Source: M1-B18 sp048264125 (GTDB lineage Bacteria; Bacillota; Clostridia; Peptostreptococcales; Natronincolaceae). Taken from it: a stretch of 64,000 bases of DNA. Position numbers and translations under genes: made by a program. The DNA lies in assembly GCA_048264125.1 (NCBI GenBank), contig JBLXDM010000006.1, positions 124,001-188,000 of the forward strand, given 5' to 3'. Below are positions 24,386 to 32,989 of the stretch, piece after piece; the stretch's first letter is position 1; the number at the start of each line of letters is the position of its first letter. The notes below the pieces were generated by a model that worked only from the letters and a program-made list of their open reading frames with translations, did no database searches and was not told where the DNA came from.

Positions 24386-26314
24386 ATGGGAGGAAAAAAA
24401 GGAATTAATAGAATTTCTGCTTTACTCATCTGTATGCTGATGGTTGTATCATTGATGAGCGGATGCACACAGCAGATAACAGGGTCACCTCAAGCCGGTG
24501 TATTTACGGCAGGTACTTACACAGGAAAGGGTGCTGGCTTTGGAGGAGAAATAGAATTAGAAGTAACCTTCAGCGAGTCAGAAATCACAGACGTGAATAT
24601 TTTAAGTCATTCAGAAACAAAAAATATTGGTGATGTTGCTCTTGAAAGAATAAAGGATCAAATTGTAGCACAGCAGACATTGTCTGTAGATGCAATATCA
24701 GGTGCCACAAGGTCCAGCAATGCAATTTTAGAAGCTGTTGAAGATGCTGTAAAACAAGCTGGTGGAGATGTTGATGCACTAAAAGCAAATGTAACCCCAA
24801 GGCCGGGAGAAGGAAAGGTAGAGAACCTGGAGGCTGATGTGGTTGTAGTTGGAGCAGGTGCATCGGGAGTATCTGCTGCAGTGGCGGCCGGGGATAAAGG
24901 TACAAAAGTAATTTTGCTAGAGAAGACTGCTGTTATTGGTGGTGCAAGCAATCTATCCTGGGCAGGCAAATTTTTTAACTCATCGGCTGCGGATGAAAAC
25001 GGCGTAGTAGTCAATCTGGAAGAAGAGATAGCCGCATGGGTTGAAAAAAATGCTTGGAGGGTTGACGCTGCAGTAATAAGACAATATGTAACTAAATCAG
25101 GTGAAACCTTCGATTGGCTGGCAGAGAAGGGATATGCTACACAATTCCTTAATTTAGGCGGAGAACAAATGCACGTTTTACCTCCATATACAGACCGTCA
25201 GGAAATACTTAAGGAAATGCTGGCAGCGTCAGTAGAAAAAAATGGAGGACAGGTTATTACCGAAACTACAGCGAAGAAGCTTATTATAAGCGAAGAAGGT
25301 GAGATTATAGGAGTAATAGCAGAAAGGGCAGATGGAAGCACGTTAGAAATAAAGGCCAAGAGTGTTGTTTTAGCCACAGGAGGCTATGCTGCAAATAGTG
25401 AAATGGTGAAGGAGTTCTTTGGATTTGAAGGGGTTAACGGAGGGCTAGGACAAAATATCGGTGAAGGCCTAGAAATGGCATGGGAAGCTGGGGCAAGGGT
25501 TCCAGACAACATTGGAGGCCAGATGCTGCATCAAACCTTGGCAAGGGCAACGAAAGCTTTAAAGGCTCAATATGAGCCCTTCGAAGCCAGCTATCCCCTT
25601 ATGCTTACCTATCTTCCGAATTTTATGAACGTAGGGGTGTCTGGAGCGAGGTTTAGGGACGAAGCAGCAACATTGAAGGCGGTTGCTGCTGCCAACACTA
25701 GTGCATTTCATGGTCCATACCATTATGTGATTGTTTCACAACAACAATTGGATTCCCTAATGAAGGAAGGAATGCAGGGGGTTGAGGCTCCAAGGCTTCC
25801 GGGAATGCCACCAGAGTTTTACGCAAGCTTTACACAGCAGTTTACCCTTGACAATCCATGGAATAACGCAAATGAAGTATTTGAAGCTATGGTTAAAAAT
25901 GGTGATGGATTTAAGGGTGACACAATAGAGGAACTGGCAAAAAATGCAGGAATGGATATAGAGGTCTTTGAGGAAACCTTTAACAATTACCAGGAAGCAG
26001 TTAAAACTGGTATAGATGTTGAGTTTGGTAAATCAGCAAAATATTTAATACCTATGGGGGAAAAGGGACCTTACTATGCAATAATTGCTGAGGTAAACAA
26101 CCTAGGCTCAATTGGAGGAATATTGATAAACAGAAACTTCCAAATTCTTAATCAGGATCGAATTCCTATGAAGGGTCTATACGCTGTAGGAGTGGAAGCA
26201 GCAGGTGTTCTGTACAATGATACGTATATTGGAAATGGTGTAGGAATAGGATATGCATTTACATCAGGTCGACTTGGTGGAGAATATGCAGCTATTTATG
26301 CTTTAGAAAAATAA
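24386..26314 (+). CDS. Flavinylated FAD/FMN-dependent reductase, lipid-anchored (fumarate reductase flavoprotein family)
   Basis: 642 residues from the ATG at 24386 (GGAGG 10 nt upstream). The lipoprotein signal peptide ends at the lipobox LMSGC (Cys27). An FMN_bind domain follows (GTYTGKGAGFGGEIELEV... SGATRSS); SGATxS is the site where ApbE attaches FMN covalently. Then comes a FAD_binding_2 domain: DVVVVGAGASGVSAAVAAG, VIGGAS, VLATGGYA, and the C-terminal GLYAVGVEAAGV. Family members take electrons from the membrane and reduce external acceptors such as fumarate or urocanate. The usual His of the C-terminal substrate motif (HHTMGG-like) is Asn here (NNLGSIGGI), so the substrate is probably different. 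SGARFRDE keeps the substrate arginine region. Confidence 0.88.
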   Translation: MGGKKGINRISALLICMLMVVSLMSGCTQQITGSPQAGVFTAGTYTGKGAGFGGEIELEVTFSESEITDVNILSHSETKNIGDVALERIKDQIVAQQTLSVDAISGATRSSNAILEAVEDAVKQAGGDVDALKANVTPRPGEGKVENLEADVVVVGAGASGVSAAVAAGDKGTKVILLEKTAVIGGASNLSWAGKFFNSSAADENGVVVNLEEEIAAWVEKNAWRVDAAVIRQYVTKSGETFDWLAEKGYATQFLNLGGEQMHVLPPYTDRQEILKEMLAASVEKNGGQVITETTAKKLIISEEGEIIGVIAERADGSTLEIKAKSVVLATGGYAANSEMVKEFFGFEGVNGGLGQNIGEGLEMAWEAGARVPDNIGGQMLHQTLARATKALKAQYEPFEASYPLMLTYLPNFMNVGVSGARFRDEAATLKAVAAANTSAFHGPYHYVIVSQQQLDSLMKEGMQGVEAPRLPGMPPEFYASFTQQFTLDNPWNNANEVFEAMVKNGDGFKGDTIEELAKNAGMDIEVFEETFNNYQEAVKTGIDVEFGKSAKYLIPMGEKGPYYAIIAEVNNLGSIGGILINRNFQILNQDRIPMKGLYAVGVEAAGVLYNDTYIGNGVGIGYAFTSGRLGGEYAAIYALEK

Positions 26315-26330
26315 AAGGTGAGCATTTGCA

Positions 26331-26362
26331 AAAAAAGATCAGATTAAATTCTGATCTTTTTG
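26331..26362 (+). terminator. Rho-independent terminator of the flavoprotein gene
   Basis: AAAAAGATCAGA (26332-26343), a 6-nt loop, TCTGATCTTTTT (26350-26361): a perfect 12-bp stem with a U-tract, 17 bp after the stop codon. Confidence 0.88.
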
Positions 26363-26459
26363 ATTTCAACGTGCCCCATCAAGTTGAACCCCTCTAGCTG
26401 GTAACTTCAATGGGCTCCACCAGGGGTGGCCATTGGAACGGTCTTGTCAAAAAAGTGTA

Positions 26460-27383
26460 TCAACCTACAATGAAAATTGGAAGATATAATCCAGTATCGT
26501 TAATGTTAACTTCCTTAACGATTGTGCCGGATGAATATATCACGAAGAATATTTTTTGGTTAATTCTGTCAAACAAAATATCATAAGGACCTATAGTGAA
26601 TTTATAGAATCTTGATACCTCACCGATATACATCATTCTATCTATTTCCTTTTTTATGCCTTTAAAATCATCGTCAAATCGATTAGGATTTTCGTTTGAA
26701 TTCACAAGATTTTCCCTTAAGCTTTTTGAAAAGTTTTCAAGACCTTCGAGACATATTTCCTGTGTTTTTTGCAAGGCTTCTTCTTTTGTTATGGAATCAC
26801 TAAAATCAAATTTTTCATCAATTATTATATTGGCAAAATTTCTAATTATTGTGTCGGCAGGAGATACTGGCATCTGTGTATCATAATAATATGTAAATTC
26901 AGGAGCTAGCCCAGGGGAATAATGAACCGTAGCATCTAAGTTTTCAGCAACAAACCTTAACGGCACATACGTTAAGTCTTTATATATTATCGCTGGATAA
27001 TCTAAAGCAATTTCTATTCCGTTGACAAAAGCGATATCACTATCAATCGATAGAACAATCTCTTTTTGAGATTTTACAATTGAAACTACCCTATTACTCC
27101 CGTTCTCCACAGAAGCGCATAATTCCTGAGCAATTAATCTTACAGGTACTAATGCCCTGTCATTTCTGATTATTATTTCATAATCACTTATTAGGGTTCC
27201 GTTCAAAAATAAGAGCGTAGCATATTCGTTCAAATCAACTACATTGCCATTTGATAAAGAAATTCCATCAGGTGAATATATTGCTGTGGGATTTCCTTTT
27301 TCTATATCCGAGGCATTTACAAGGCTGAAATTTGTAGAAAGAATAAACATTATCATAATTAAACACGAAACAGTTTTTTTCAT
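26460..27383 (-). CDS. Secreted protein with copper-amine-oxidase-N-like stalk domain
   Basis: 307 residues from the ATG at 27383 (GGAGG upstream). A classic signal peptide, MKKTVSCLIMIMFILSTNFSLVNA, is followed by a stalk domain: LNGTLISDYEIIIRNDRALVPVRLIAQEL and IIYKDLTYVPLRFVAENLDATV are the two paired motifs of the Cu_amine_oxidN1 domain, common in clostridial surface proteins. The C-terminal ~150 residues (helical, then FYKFTIGPYDILFDRINQKIFFVIY) are not recognised. Function unknown; likely extracellular or wall-associated. Confidence 0.8.
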   Translation of the reverse strand: MKKTVSCLIMIMFILSTNFSLVNASDIEKGNPTAIYSPDGISLSNGNVVDLNEYATLLFLNGTLISDYEIIIRNDRALVPVRLIAQELCASVENGSNRVVSIVKSQKEIVLSIDSDIAFVNGIEIALDYPAIIYKDLTYVPLRFVAENLDATVHYSPGLAPEFTYYYDTQMPVSPADTIIRNFANIIIDEKFDFSDSITKEEALQKTQEICLEGLENFSKSLRENLVNSNENPNRFDDDFKGIKKEIDRMMYIGEVSRFYKFTIGPYDILFDRINQKIFFVIYSSGTIVKEVNINDTGLYLPIFIVG

Positions 27384-27732
27384 AAATACTACCTCCAATT
27401 ATTTTGTATATCATCAAAAACAATCCATAATATCACTATCAACAGTGCAGCTACAAGGATTACCCTTCCAAAATCCTTATAAATGCTATATTGAATTTCG
27501 AGGAGCATCTGGAAAATGTAATAAGCTATGCTGTACAAGACACAATAGCATTACCAATTATATCATAAAAAACTCCAAATTGACCAGTTCGATGCTGGAT
27601 TTCAAACACAAACAAACCAGTGTTGGATAGATATGATTAAAGAAATGGATGCTGCCTCAAGAATGCATGACCTCTTCCTTCTTAATATTAAAAGTCAGGT
27701 AAATAACCCCAACAAATATCCTCCCCCACCCC
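27384..27732. other. Intergenic region without a supported gene
   Basis: AT-rich at first. A plus-strand open frame ending at 27630 includes a Cys-rich stretch (GASGKCNKLCCTRHN) that could be a decayed gene fragment, but it has no ribosome site and overlaps the start of the stalk-domain gene on the other strand. I see nothing firmer here. Confidence 0.4.
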
Positions 27733-27761
27733 TTGACTTACCCCCCCATTAGTGGTAAACT
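27733..27761 (+). promoter_or_regulatory. pyr operon promoter
   Basis: TTGACT (27733-27738) and TAAACT (27756-27761) with a 17-bp spacer. It lies just upstream of the leader hairpins and gives a leader of about 195 nt before pyrB. Confidence 0.6.
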
Positions 27762-27785
27762 AATTCAAATGCCAATATCTTTAAT

Positions 27786-27802
27786 CTAGTACGAGAGACT
27801 AG
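27786..27802 (+). promoter_or_regulatory. Leader hairpin 1, PyrR-binding-loop-like
   Basis: CTAGT / ACTAG pair around the loop ACGAGAG. Compared with the PyrR anti-antiterminator consensus ARUCCNGNGAGGYU, the loop keeps the spaced G and GAG but lacks one C. It lies about 25 nt into the transcript and upstream of a strong terminator, the usual place for such a loop in pyr attenuators. Confidence 0.4.
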
Positions 27803-27867
27803 GAAGGTAATGTGTTTGGATACAGCAGCATAGTATGCAAATAAACATGTGTTAAGTGTGATTACTT

Positions 27868-27900
27868 AGCCCTTCTTGTATCGTACAAGAAGGGCTTTTA
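27868..27900 (+). terminator. Attenuator terminator in the pyr leader
   Basis: AGCCCTTCTTGTA (27868-27880), loop TCG, TACAAGAAGGGCT (27884-27896), then TTTTA: a perfect 13-bp stem between the promoter and pyrB. Its place in the leader indicates transcription attenuation of the operon. Confidence 0.85.
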
Positions 27901-27931
27901 TAATGCGAAAATTTCACAGCACCTTTAACTC

Positions 27932-27945
27932 AGTCCTGCGAGACT
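27932..27945 (+). promoter_or_regulatory. Leader hairpin 2, PyrR-binding loop next to the pyrB ribosome site
   Basis: AGTCCTGCGAGACT matches the PyrR loop consensus ARUCCNGNGAGGYU at 13 of 14 positions, with the AGU/ACU closing stem. It ends 5 nt before the pyrB ribosome site AGGAGAGG, downstream of the terminator. PyrR-UMP bound here could block translation, as proposed for PyrR sites at ribosome sites in some other Gram-positive bacteria. pyrR itself is not in the window. Confidence 0.62.
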
Positions 27946-27962
27946 AAAAAGGAGAGGATATT

Positions 27963-28883
27963 ATGTCAAGGGTAAGACATCTAATCGAGCCAACAGATTT
28001 AACGCAACAGGAAATAGAAGAGATTCTTCAGCTGGCAGAAAAAATTATTGAAGCGCCGGAGGCCTATTCAAATGCCTGCAATGGCAAGCTCCTGGCAACA
28101 CTTTTCTTTGAGCCCTCCACCAGAACCCGTTTCAGCTTTGAGGCGGCAATGCTAAGACTGGGAGGGAGAATCATCGGCTTCTCGGAGCCTAACTCCTCAT
28201 CAGTAGCAAAGGGAGAGAGCGTAAAGGACACCATCAGAACCATAGCCTGCTATTCAGATATCGCCGTTATCCGTCACCCCAAGGAGGGTGTACCGAGGCT
28301 GGCTTCCAAGTACTCCGATATACCGGTAATCAATGCCGGAGACGGAGGTCATCAACACCCAACCCAAACCTTAACGGATTTATTGACCATGAGGGTTCTG
28401 AAAAAGGGCCAAAAGCATCCAACAGTGGGCTTCTGCGGAGACCTAAAATTCGGAAGAACTGTACATTCCTTTGTAAAAACCCTAGCTATGCAAGGAGAGG
28501 CAAAATTCATATTTATCTCACCGCCGGAGCTGAAAATTCCTGAATATATCAAGGAGGAGCTGCCGGAGGGCTCCTATGTAGAAATAAGCAGCCTGGATGA
28601 AGCCATGCAAGAGCTGGATGTACTGTACATGACCAGAATCCAGAGGGAAAGATTCCTTGATGAAGGAGAGTATATGCGGCTGAAGGACAGCTATATACTG
28701 AATAATGAAAAGCTGGAAAATGCTAAAGCGGACATGATCATAATGCATCCTCTGCCAAGAGTAAACGAAATAGCCGATGAGGTGGATAATGACCCAAGGG
28801 CAGTTTACTTCCCCCAGGCTAAGTTTGGAATGTATGTAAGGATGGCGCTGATTATAAAGCTGCTGGAAAAGGAGGATAAATAG
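27963..28883 (+). CDS. pyrB: Aspartate carbamoyltransferase catalytic subunit
   Basis: 306 residues. Condenses carbamoyl phosphate and aspartate to carbamoyl-aspartate, the committed step of pyrimidine synthesis. FFEPSTRTRFSFE (STRTR at 52-56) binds carbamoyl phosphate; GGHQHPTQTLTDL and MHPLPRVNEIADEVD are the other active-site motifs. It is followed without a gap by pyrI, so the holoenzyme is of the allosteric class with regulatory subunits. First gene of pyrBICFKDE. Confidence 0.97.
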   Translation: MSRVRHLIEPTDLTQQEIEEILQLAEKIIEAPEAYSNACNGKLLATLFFEPSTRTRFSFEAAMLRLGGRIIGFSEPNSSSVAKGESVKDTIRTIACYSDIAVIRHPKEGVPRLASKYSDIPVINAGDGGHQHPTQTLTDLLTMRVLKKGQKHPTVGFCGDLKFGRTVHSFVKTLAMQGEAKFIFISPPELKIPEYIKEELPEGSYVEISSLDEAMQELDVLYMTRIQRERFLDEGEYMRLKDSYILNNEKLENAKADMIIMHPLPRVNEIADEVDNDPRAVYFPQAKFGMYVRMALIIKLLEKEDK

Positions 28884-29306
28884 ATGATTAGAATAGATAC
28901 TATCAAAAAGGGAATTGTGATAGACCACATAAAGGTGGGGCATGGCTATAAGATATTCAATCATTTAGGACTGGACAAATACGACTATACGGTGGCTTTG
29001 CTGAAGAATGTACCATCAAATAAGCTGGGCAGGAAGGATTTAATTAAGATAGAGAACGATATTCATCTGGACTTAACGGTTCTGGGCTTAATAGACCCGG
29101 GAGTTACCGTAAATATTATAGAGAATGGGATTAAAAAGGAAAAGATAAAACTAACTTTGCCTGATAGGGTGAAGGGAACACTAAAATGCAAAAACCCAAG
29201 ATGTGTTACAACACTGGAAAATATAGATGATGTAGAATTTACACTGGTAAACAGAGAGAAAAAGGAATACCGTTGCGAGTACTGTGATGCCAGAACTTCA
29301 ATGTAG
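28884..29306 (+). CDS. pyrI: Aspartate carbamoyltransferase regulatory subunit
   Basis: 140 residues, a little shorter than the E. coli protein (153). The N-terminal allosteric domain (GIVIDHIKVGHGYKIFNHLGL, with LLKNVPSNKLGRKDLIKIEN) binds nucleotides. The C-terminal zinc domain has Cys102 and Cys107 (CKNPRC) and Cys131 and Cys134 (CEYC), which hold the zinc that contacts PyrB. The ATG follows the pyrB stop directly. Confidence 0.96.
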   Translation: MIRIDTIKKGIVIDHIKVGHGYKIFNHLGLDKYDYTVALLKNVPSNKLGRKDLIKIENDIHLDLTVLGLIDPGVTVNIIENGIKKEKIKLTLPDRVKGTLKCKNPRCVTTLENIDDVEFTLVNREKKEYRCEYCDARTSM

Positions 29307-29320
29307 ATAGGAGAAAGCCC

Positions 29321-30514
29321 ATGAAGCTACTAATCAGTAATGTGAAAATGGTGGATGCCTTCAGCAGTAAAAATGGCGGGCTCCTGATAGAGGACGGAAG
29401 AATAAGCAGAGTAATAGAAAGCCATAGCTTAGAAGGTCAGGAGGCTATGCAACAGCTAATCATGGCTGACGACATTACAGTTATTGACGGAGAAGGCCAA
29501 ACCCTTATGCCCTCCTTTATAGACCTGCATTCTCATCTAAGATATCCTGGCTTTGAATACAAGGAGGATCTGGAGAGCGGTCAGAGGGCAGCATTAAAGG
29601 GCGGCTATACTACGCTGGCGGCAATGGCAAATACCAAGCCAGTCTGCGATAACCCAGAGCTTCTGAAGAGCATACTTATCAGGAGCAGGGCCTTGAACCT
29701 CTGTGATTTGCACCAGGTTGGAGCCATTACAAAGGGCCTAGAGGGGAAGGAGCTGGCAGACTTTAGAGCCATGCTGCCCTACACCAGACTCTTCTCCGAC
29801 GATGGCAATACGATTTTCGATGAAGAAATAATGAAGGCAGCAATATCGGCAGCAGAGGAAATGGATTTTAAGATACTGGTTCATGCCCAGCCGGAGACGG
29901 AAATAATAGCAAGGGATATTAAGCTGGCGGAGGAGCTGAAGGGAAGCCTTCACTTCTGCCATATCAGTAAAGAGGCCAGCCTTAGCCTTGTAAAGGAGGC
30001 CAAGGCCAGGGGCCTAAAGATCAGCTGTGAGGTAACGCCACATCATCTCTTTGCTTACGGTCTGGACTATAGAGTAAATCCCTCCTTCAGAGGCGAAGGG
30101 GATGTAAAGGCACTGCTAAAAGGGCTTGAAGAAGGCCATATAGACATGGTGGCAACAGACCATGCTCCCCACAGCCATGAGGACAAGGAACAGGGTGCAC
30201 CGGGGATATCCTCAATAGAGGTGGCCTTTTCAATGGTAAACACCGTATTCAAGGAAAATGGTCTAGACATCAGTACCCTTAGCCGTGTAATGTCCCATGG
30301 GCCTGCTAAATTTCTTGGGCTAAACAGCGGACTAATAAAGGAAGGGCTGGAGGCAAATCTCGTGCTGGTAAATCTAAATGAGGAATACGAAATTAGCACG
30401 AAGGACTTTATCTCCAAGGGTAAAAATAATCCCTTCAATGGCGCAGCTGTAAAGGGTAGAGTGAAAATGACGATAAAACGAGGTCAGATCATGTTTCAGC
30501 ATATAAATCAATAA
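29321..30514 (+). CDS. pyrC: Dihydroorotase
   Basis: 397 residues, somewhat shorter than the usual 420-430 of the type I family. Closes carbamoyl-aspartate to dihydroorotate. Metal ligands His70 and His72 in FIDLHSHLRYPG, the motif AAMANTKPVCDN, HFCHIS, CEVTPHH, and the catalytic Asp in VATDHAPHSHEDK are all present. The C-terminal NPFNGAAVKGRV is typical. Ribosome site AGGAG; 14 bp after pyrI. Confidence 0.95.
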   Translation: MKLLISNVKMVDAFSSKNGGLLIEDGRISRVIESHSLEGQEAMQQLIMADDITVIDGEGQTLMPSFIDLHSHLRYPGFEYKEDLESGQRAALKGGYTTLAAMANTKPVCDNPELLKSILIRSRALNLCDLHQVGAITKGLEGKELADFRAMLPYTRLFSDDGNTIFDEEIMKAAISAAEEMDFKILVHAQPETEIIARDIKLAEELKGSLHFCHISKEASLSLVKEAKARGLKISCEVTPHHLFAYGLDYRVNPSFRGEGDVKALLKGLEEGHIDMVATDHAPHSHEDKEQGAPGISSIEVAFSMVNTVFKENGLDISTLSRVMSHGPAKFLGLNSGLIKEGLEANLVLVNLNEEYEISTKDFISKGKNNPFNGAAVKGRVKMTIKRGQIMFQHINQ

Positions 30515-30530
30515 TCAGGAGGGCAAGCCT

Positions 30531-31388
30531 ATGATAATAGATGCCTTATATAATAAGGTTCAGGAAAGAGGCCCAATATGTCTGGGTCTGGATACAAGAT
30601 TAGATTATCTTCCCCAATATTTACTGGATTCAGACATGACGGTAGAGGAAAAGCTATACCAATTCAATAAGAGGATAATAGATGAAACCTTCGATTTAGT
30701 TGCCTGCTACAAGCTTCAGATCGCATGCTACGAGGCGCTGGGACTGGAGGGCTTGAGGGCCTACAGCAGAACCCTAAGCTATATCAGAGGGGCCGGAGCC
30801 TTGGTGATTGCGGATATAAAGCGGGGTGATATTTCCTCGACTGCAGAAATGTATGCAAAGGGCCACTTTGAGGGGGATTTTGAGGCGGACTTTATTACAG
30901 TAAACCCCTACATGGGCTTGGATGCCATTAGCCCCTACTTCAAATACCTGAAAACAGGGAAAAAGGGGATATTTGTTCTGATAAAGACCTCCAACGAAAG
31001 CTCTAAGGATTTTCAGGAGCTGGTGGCGGAGGGTATGCCGGTATATCAGCACGCTGCTGCAAAAGTAAAGGACTGGGGCAGTGAGTTTATAGGAGAAAGC
31101 GGCTTTAGTTTGGTGGGAGGGGTTGTAGGCCTCACCTACCCACAGGAATTTAAGGAAATAGAGAAAATGGCCCCCAGCACCTTCTTCCTGATCCCCGGCT
31201 ATGGCGCTCAGGGGGGAACCGGAGAAGCAGTAGCGGAGCTATTCAAGGAAAAAACCTGCGGTGTGATCAACTCCTCGAGGGAAATAATAACCGCCCATAA
31301 GGGAAAAACTGAAGGGGAGGACTTCGCAATATATGCCCGAGAAAGGGTACAGCATATGAAGGAGGATATTGGAAAATGGCTAAGATAA
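30531..31388 (+). CDS. pyrF: Orotidine 5'-phosphate decarboxylase, long (type 2) form
   Basis: 285 residues, longer than the ~235-residue E. coli type, and of the type 2 family. The catalytic Asp/Lys motif is ADIKRGDISSTAEMY, within VIADIKRGDIS. Other conserved parts are CLGLDTRLDYLP, the phosphate region FLIPGYGAQGG, and VINSSREI. It decarboxylates OMP to UMP, the last step. Its 3' end overlaps pyrK by 13 bp. Placed before the dihydroorotate dehydrogenase genes. Confidence 0.95.
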   Translation: MIIDALYNKVQERGPICLGLDTRLDYLPQYLLDSDMTVEEKLYQFNKRIIDETFDLVACYKLQIACYEALGLEGLRAYSRTLSYIRGAGALVIADIKRGDISSTAEMYAKGHFEGDFEADFITVNPYMGLDAISPYFKYLKTGKKGIFVLIKTSNESSKDFQELVAEGMPVYQHAAAKVKDWGSEFIGESGFSLVGGVVGLTYPQEFKEIEKMAPSTFFLIPGYGAQGGTGEAVAELFKEKTCGVINSSREIITAHKGKTEGEDFAIYARERVQHMKEDIGKWLR

Positions 31389-32080
31389 TATCCAACAGGG
31401 CAATTGCTCCCGACACCTATTTGATGGAGGTGCAGGGAAAGTACAAGGGTAGCATGGGACAATTCTACATGCTTCGTTCCTGGAGCTTCTACCCCTTGCT
31501 TTCAAGGCCCATAAGCATACACGATATCAACAGTGATGCCATCAGCTTTTTATATCGGGTGGCAGGTGAGGGGACAGTTCTGCTAAGCCAATTGAAAACA
31601 GGAGATGAGCTGCATCTGGAGGGGCCCTTTGGCAATGGCTTTCCAAAGCTTAAGGGCAGAGTGGCAGTCGTTGGGGGAGGAATCGGAGCAGCCCCCTTAT
31701 ATTATGCCGCAAAGGAGCTTGGCAGCAGTAATGAGGTAGAAAATCTGGACATATATCTTGGCTTCAGAGAGGAGCCCTTGAGGCTGGAGGCCTTTGAGGC
31801 TTTGGCTAATAAGGTAAGGGTACAGCTGGGGGGCAGTGTCATCGAGCTGGTGGACCCCAATAAATATGACTATATCATTACCTGCGGCCCGGAGCCTATG
31901 CTGGAGGCCCTTTATAAAAAATCTATAGGAAGCTCTGCAAGGGTGTATGTATCGATAGAAAGGCATATGGCCTGCGGAATAGGGGCCTGTCTGGTCTGCA
32001 CCTGTGAAACCAAGAGCGGAAACAAGAAGGTATGTAAGGACGGTCCGGTATTCTTAGGAGAGGAGGTTTATCATGGCTAA
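31376..32080 (+). CDS. pyrK: Dihydroorotate dehydrogenase electron transfer subunit
   Basis: 234 residues. Ferredoxin-reductase fold that binds FAD (RPISIHDI, GTVLLSQLKTGDELHLEGPFGNGFP) and NAD (VAVVGGGIGAAPLYYAAKEL, YIITCGPEPML), with a C-terminal [2Fe-2S] cluster held by the cysteines of ACGIGACLVCTC and KVCKDGPVF. With PyrD it makes the class 1B dihydroorotate dehydrogenase, which uses NAD+. The GGAGG site lies within pyrF; overlaps pyrD by 8 bp. Confidence 0.95.
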   Translation: MAKIISNRAIAPDTYLMEVQGKYKGSMGQFYMLRSWSFYPLLSRPISIHDINSDAISFLYRVAGEGTVLLSQLKTGDELHLEGPFGNGFPKLKGRVAVVGGGIGAAPLYYAAKELGSSNEVENLDIYLGFREEPLRLEAFEALANKVRVQLGGSVIELVDPNKYDYIITCGPEPMLEALYKKSIGSSARVYVSIERHMACGIGACLVCTCETKSGNKKVCKDGPVFLGEEVYHG

Positions 32081-32975
32081 TTTAAAGGTACAATTCGGAA
32101 GCATAACCATGAAAAACCCTCTAGTGATGGCCTCGGGAACCTTTGGCTTCGGCAAGGAATATGGACAGCTGTATGATATAGAAAGGCTTGGAGGCATTGC
32201 AACAAAGGGCTTAACCCTTGAAAAGAGAAGCGGAAACACTGGCATAAGGATATGGGAGACTCCCTCTGGAATACTTAACAGCGTTGGGCTGGAAAATCCT
32301 GGTGTTGAGGATTTTATAAAGGAGGAGCTGCCCTATCTTAAGACGCTAGATATGGTTAAGCTGGTGAATATCGGCGGAAAAACCCTACAGGATTATGTAG
32401 ATGCCATAGCAATGGTTTCTAACGAGGCCGTAGACATAATAGAGCTAAACATCTCCTGCCCCAATGTTAAGGAGGGGGGGATGGCCTTTGGCATAACGGC
32501 GGATAGCACAAGAAGAATCGTCAGAGCCGCAAGAAATGCCACAAAGCGGCCACTGGTGGTTAAGCTTTCGCCAAATGCAGAGGACATAGTCAGGGCTGCG
32601 GTGGTGTGTCAGGAGGAGGGAGCCGACGGCGTTTCCCTTGTAAACACCTTCAAGGCTATGGCGATTGATATAAATAAGAGAAAAAGCATCTTTGACAACA
32701 TGTATGCAGGGCTTTCCGGGCCGGCCATAAAGCCCATAGCCCTTAGAATGGTCCATGAGGTCTGTAAAAATGTCAGCATCCCTGTAATGGGGGTGGGGGG
32801 AATAACCACCTGGAGGGATGTCGTTGAGTTTATCATGGTGGGAGCCACCTGTGTGCAAATAGGAACAGCGAATTTTATAAAGCCCACAATCACCTTGGAT
32901 ATGCTGGAGGGGCTGGAGACATATATGAAGCAGGAGGGAATTAAGTCCCTAGAGGAAATAAGAGGAATAATTTAA
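32073..32975 (+). CDS. pyrD: Dihydroorotate dehydrogenase, class 1B catalytic subunit
   Basis: 300 residues. FMN barrel: NPLVMASGTFGFGKEY, GLENPGVEDF, the active-site Cys in ELNISCPNVKEGG (Cys marks class 1), VVKLSPNAEDI, SLVNTFKAMAID and IPVMGVGGITTWRDVVEFIMVGATCVQIGTAN for the phosphate of FMN. Pairing with pyrK next to it confirms class 1B. Ribosome site AGGAGAGGAGG inside pyrK. Confidence 0.96.
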   Translation: MANLKVQFGSITMKNPLVMASGTFGFGKEYGQLYDIERLGGIATKGLTLEKRSGNTGIRIWETPSGILNSVGLENPGVEDFIKEELPYLKTLDMVKLVNIGGKTLQDYVDAIAMVSNEAVDIIELNISCPNVKEGGMAFGITADSTRRIVRAARNATKRPLVVKLSPNAEDIVRAAVVCQEEGADGVSLVNTFKAMAIDINKRKSIFDNMYAGLSGPAIKPIALRMVHEVCKNVSIPVMGVGGITTWRDVVEFIMVGATCVQIGTANFIKPTITLDMLEGLETYMKQEGIKSLEEIRGII

Positions 32976-32989
32976 AGGGAGATGAAGCC

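Noticed and set aside
27244..27630. 128-residue plus-strand ORF upstream of pyrB
   Set aside because: Its first part is antisense to the signal peptide of the stalk-domain protein and there is no ribosome site; the Cys-rich end may be a relic at most.
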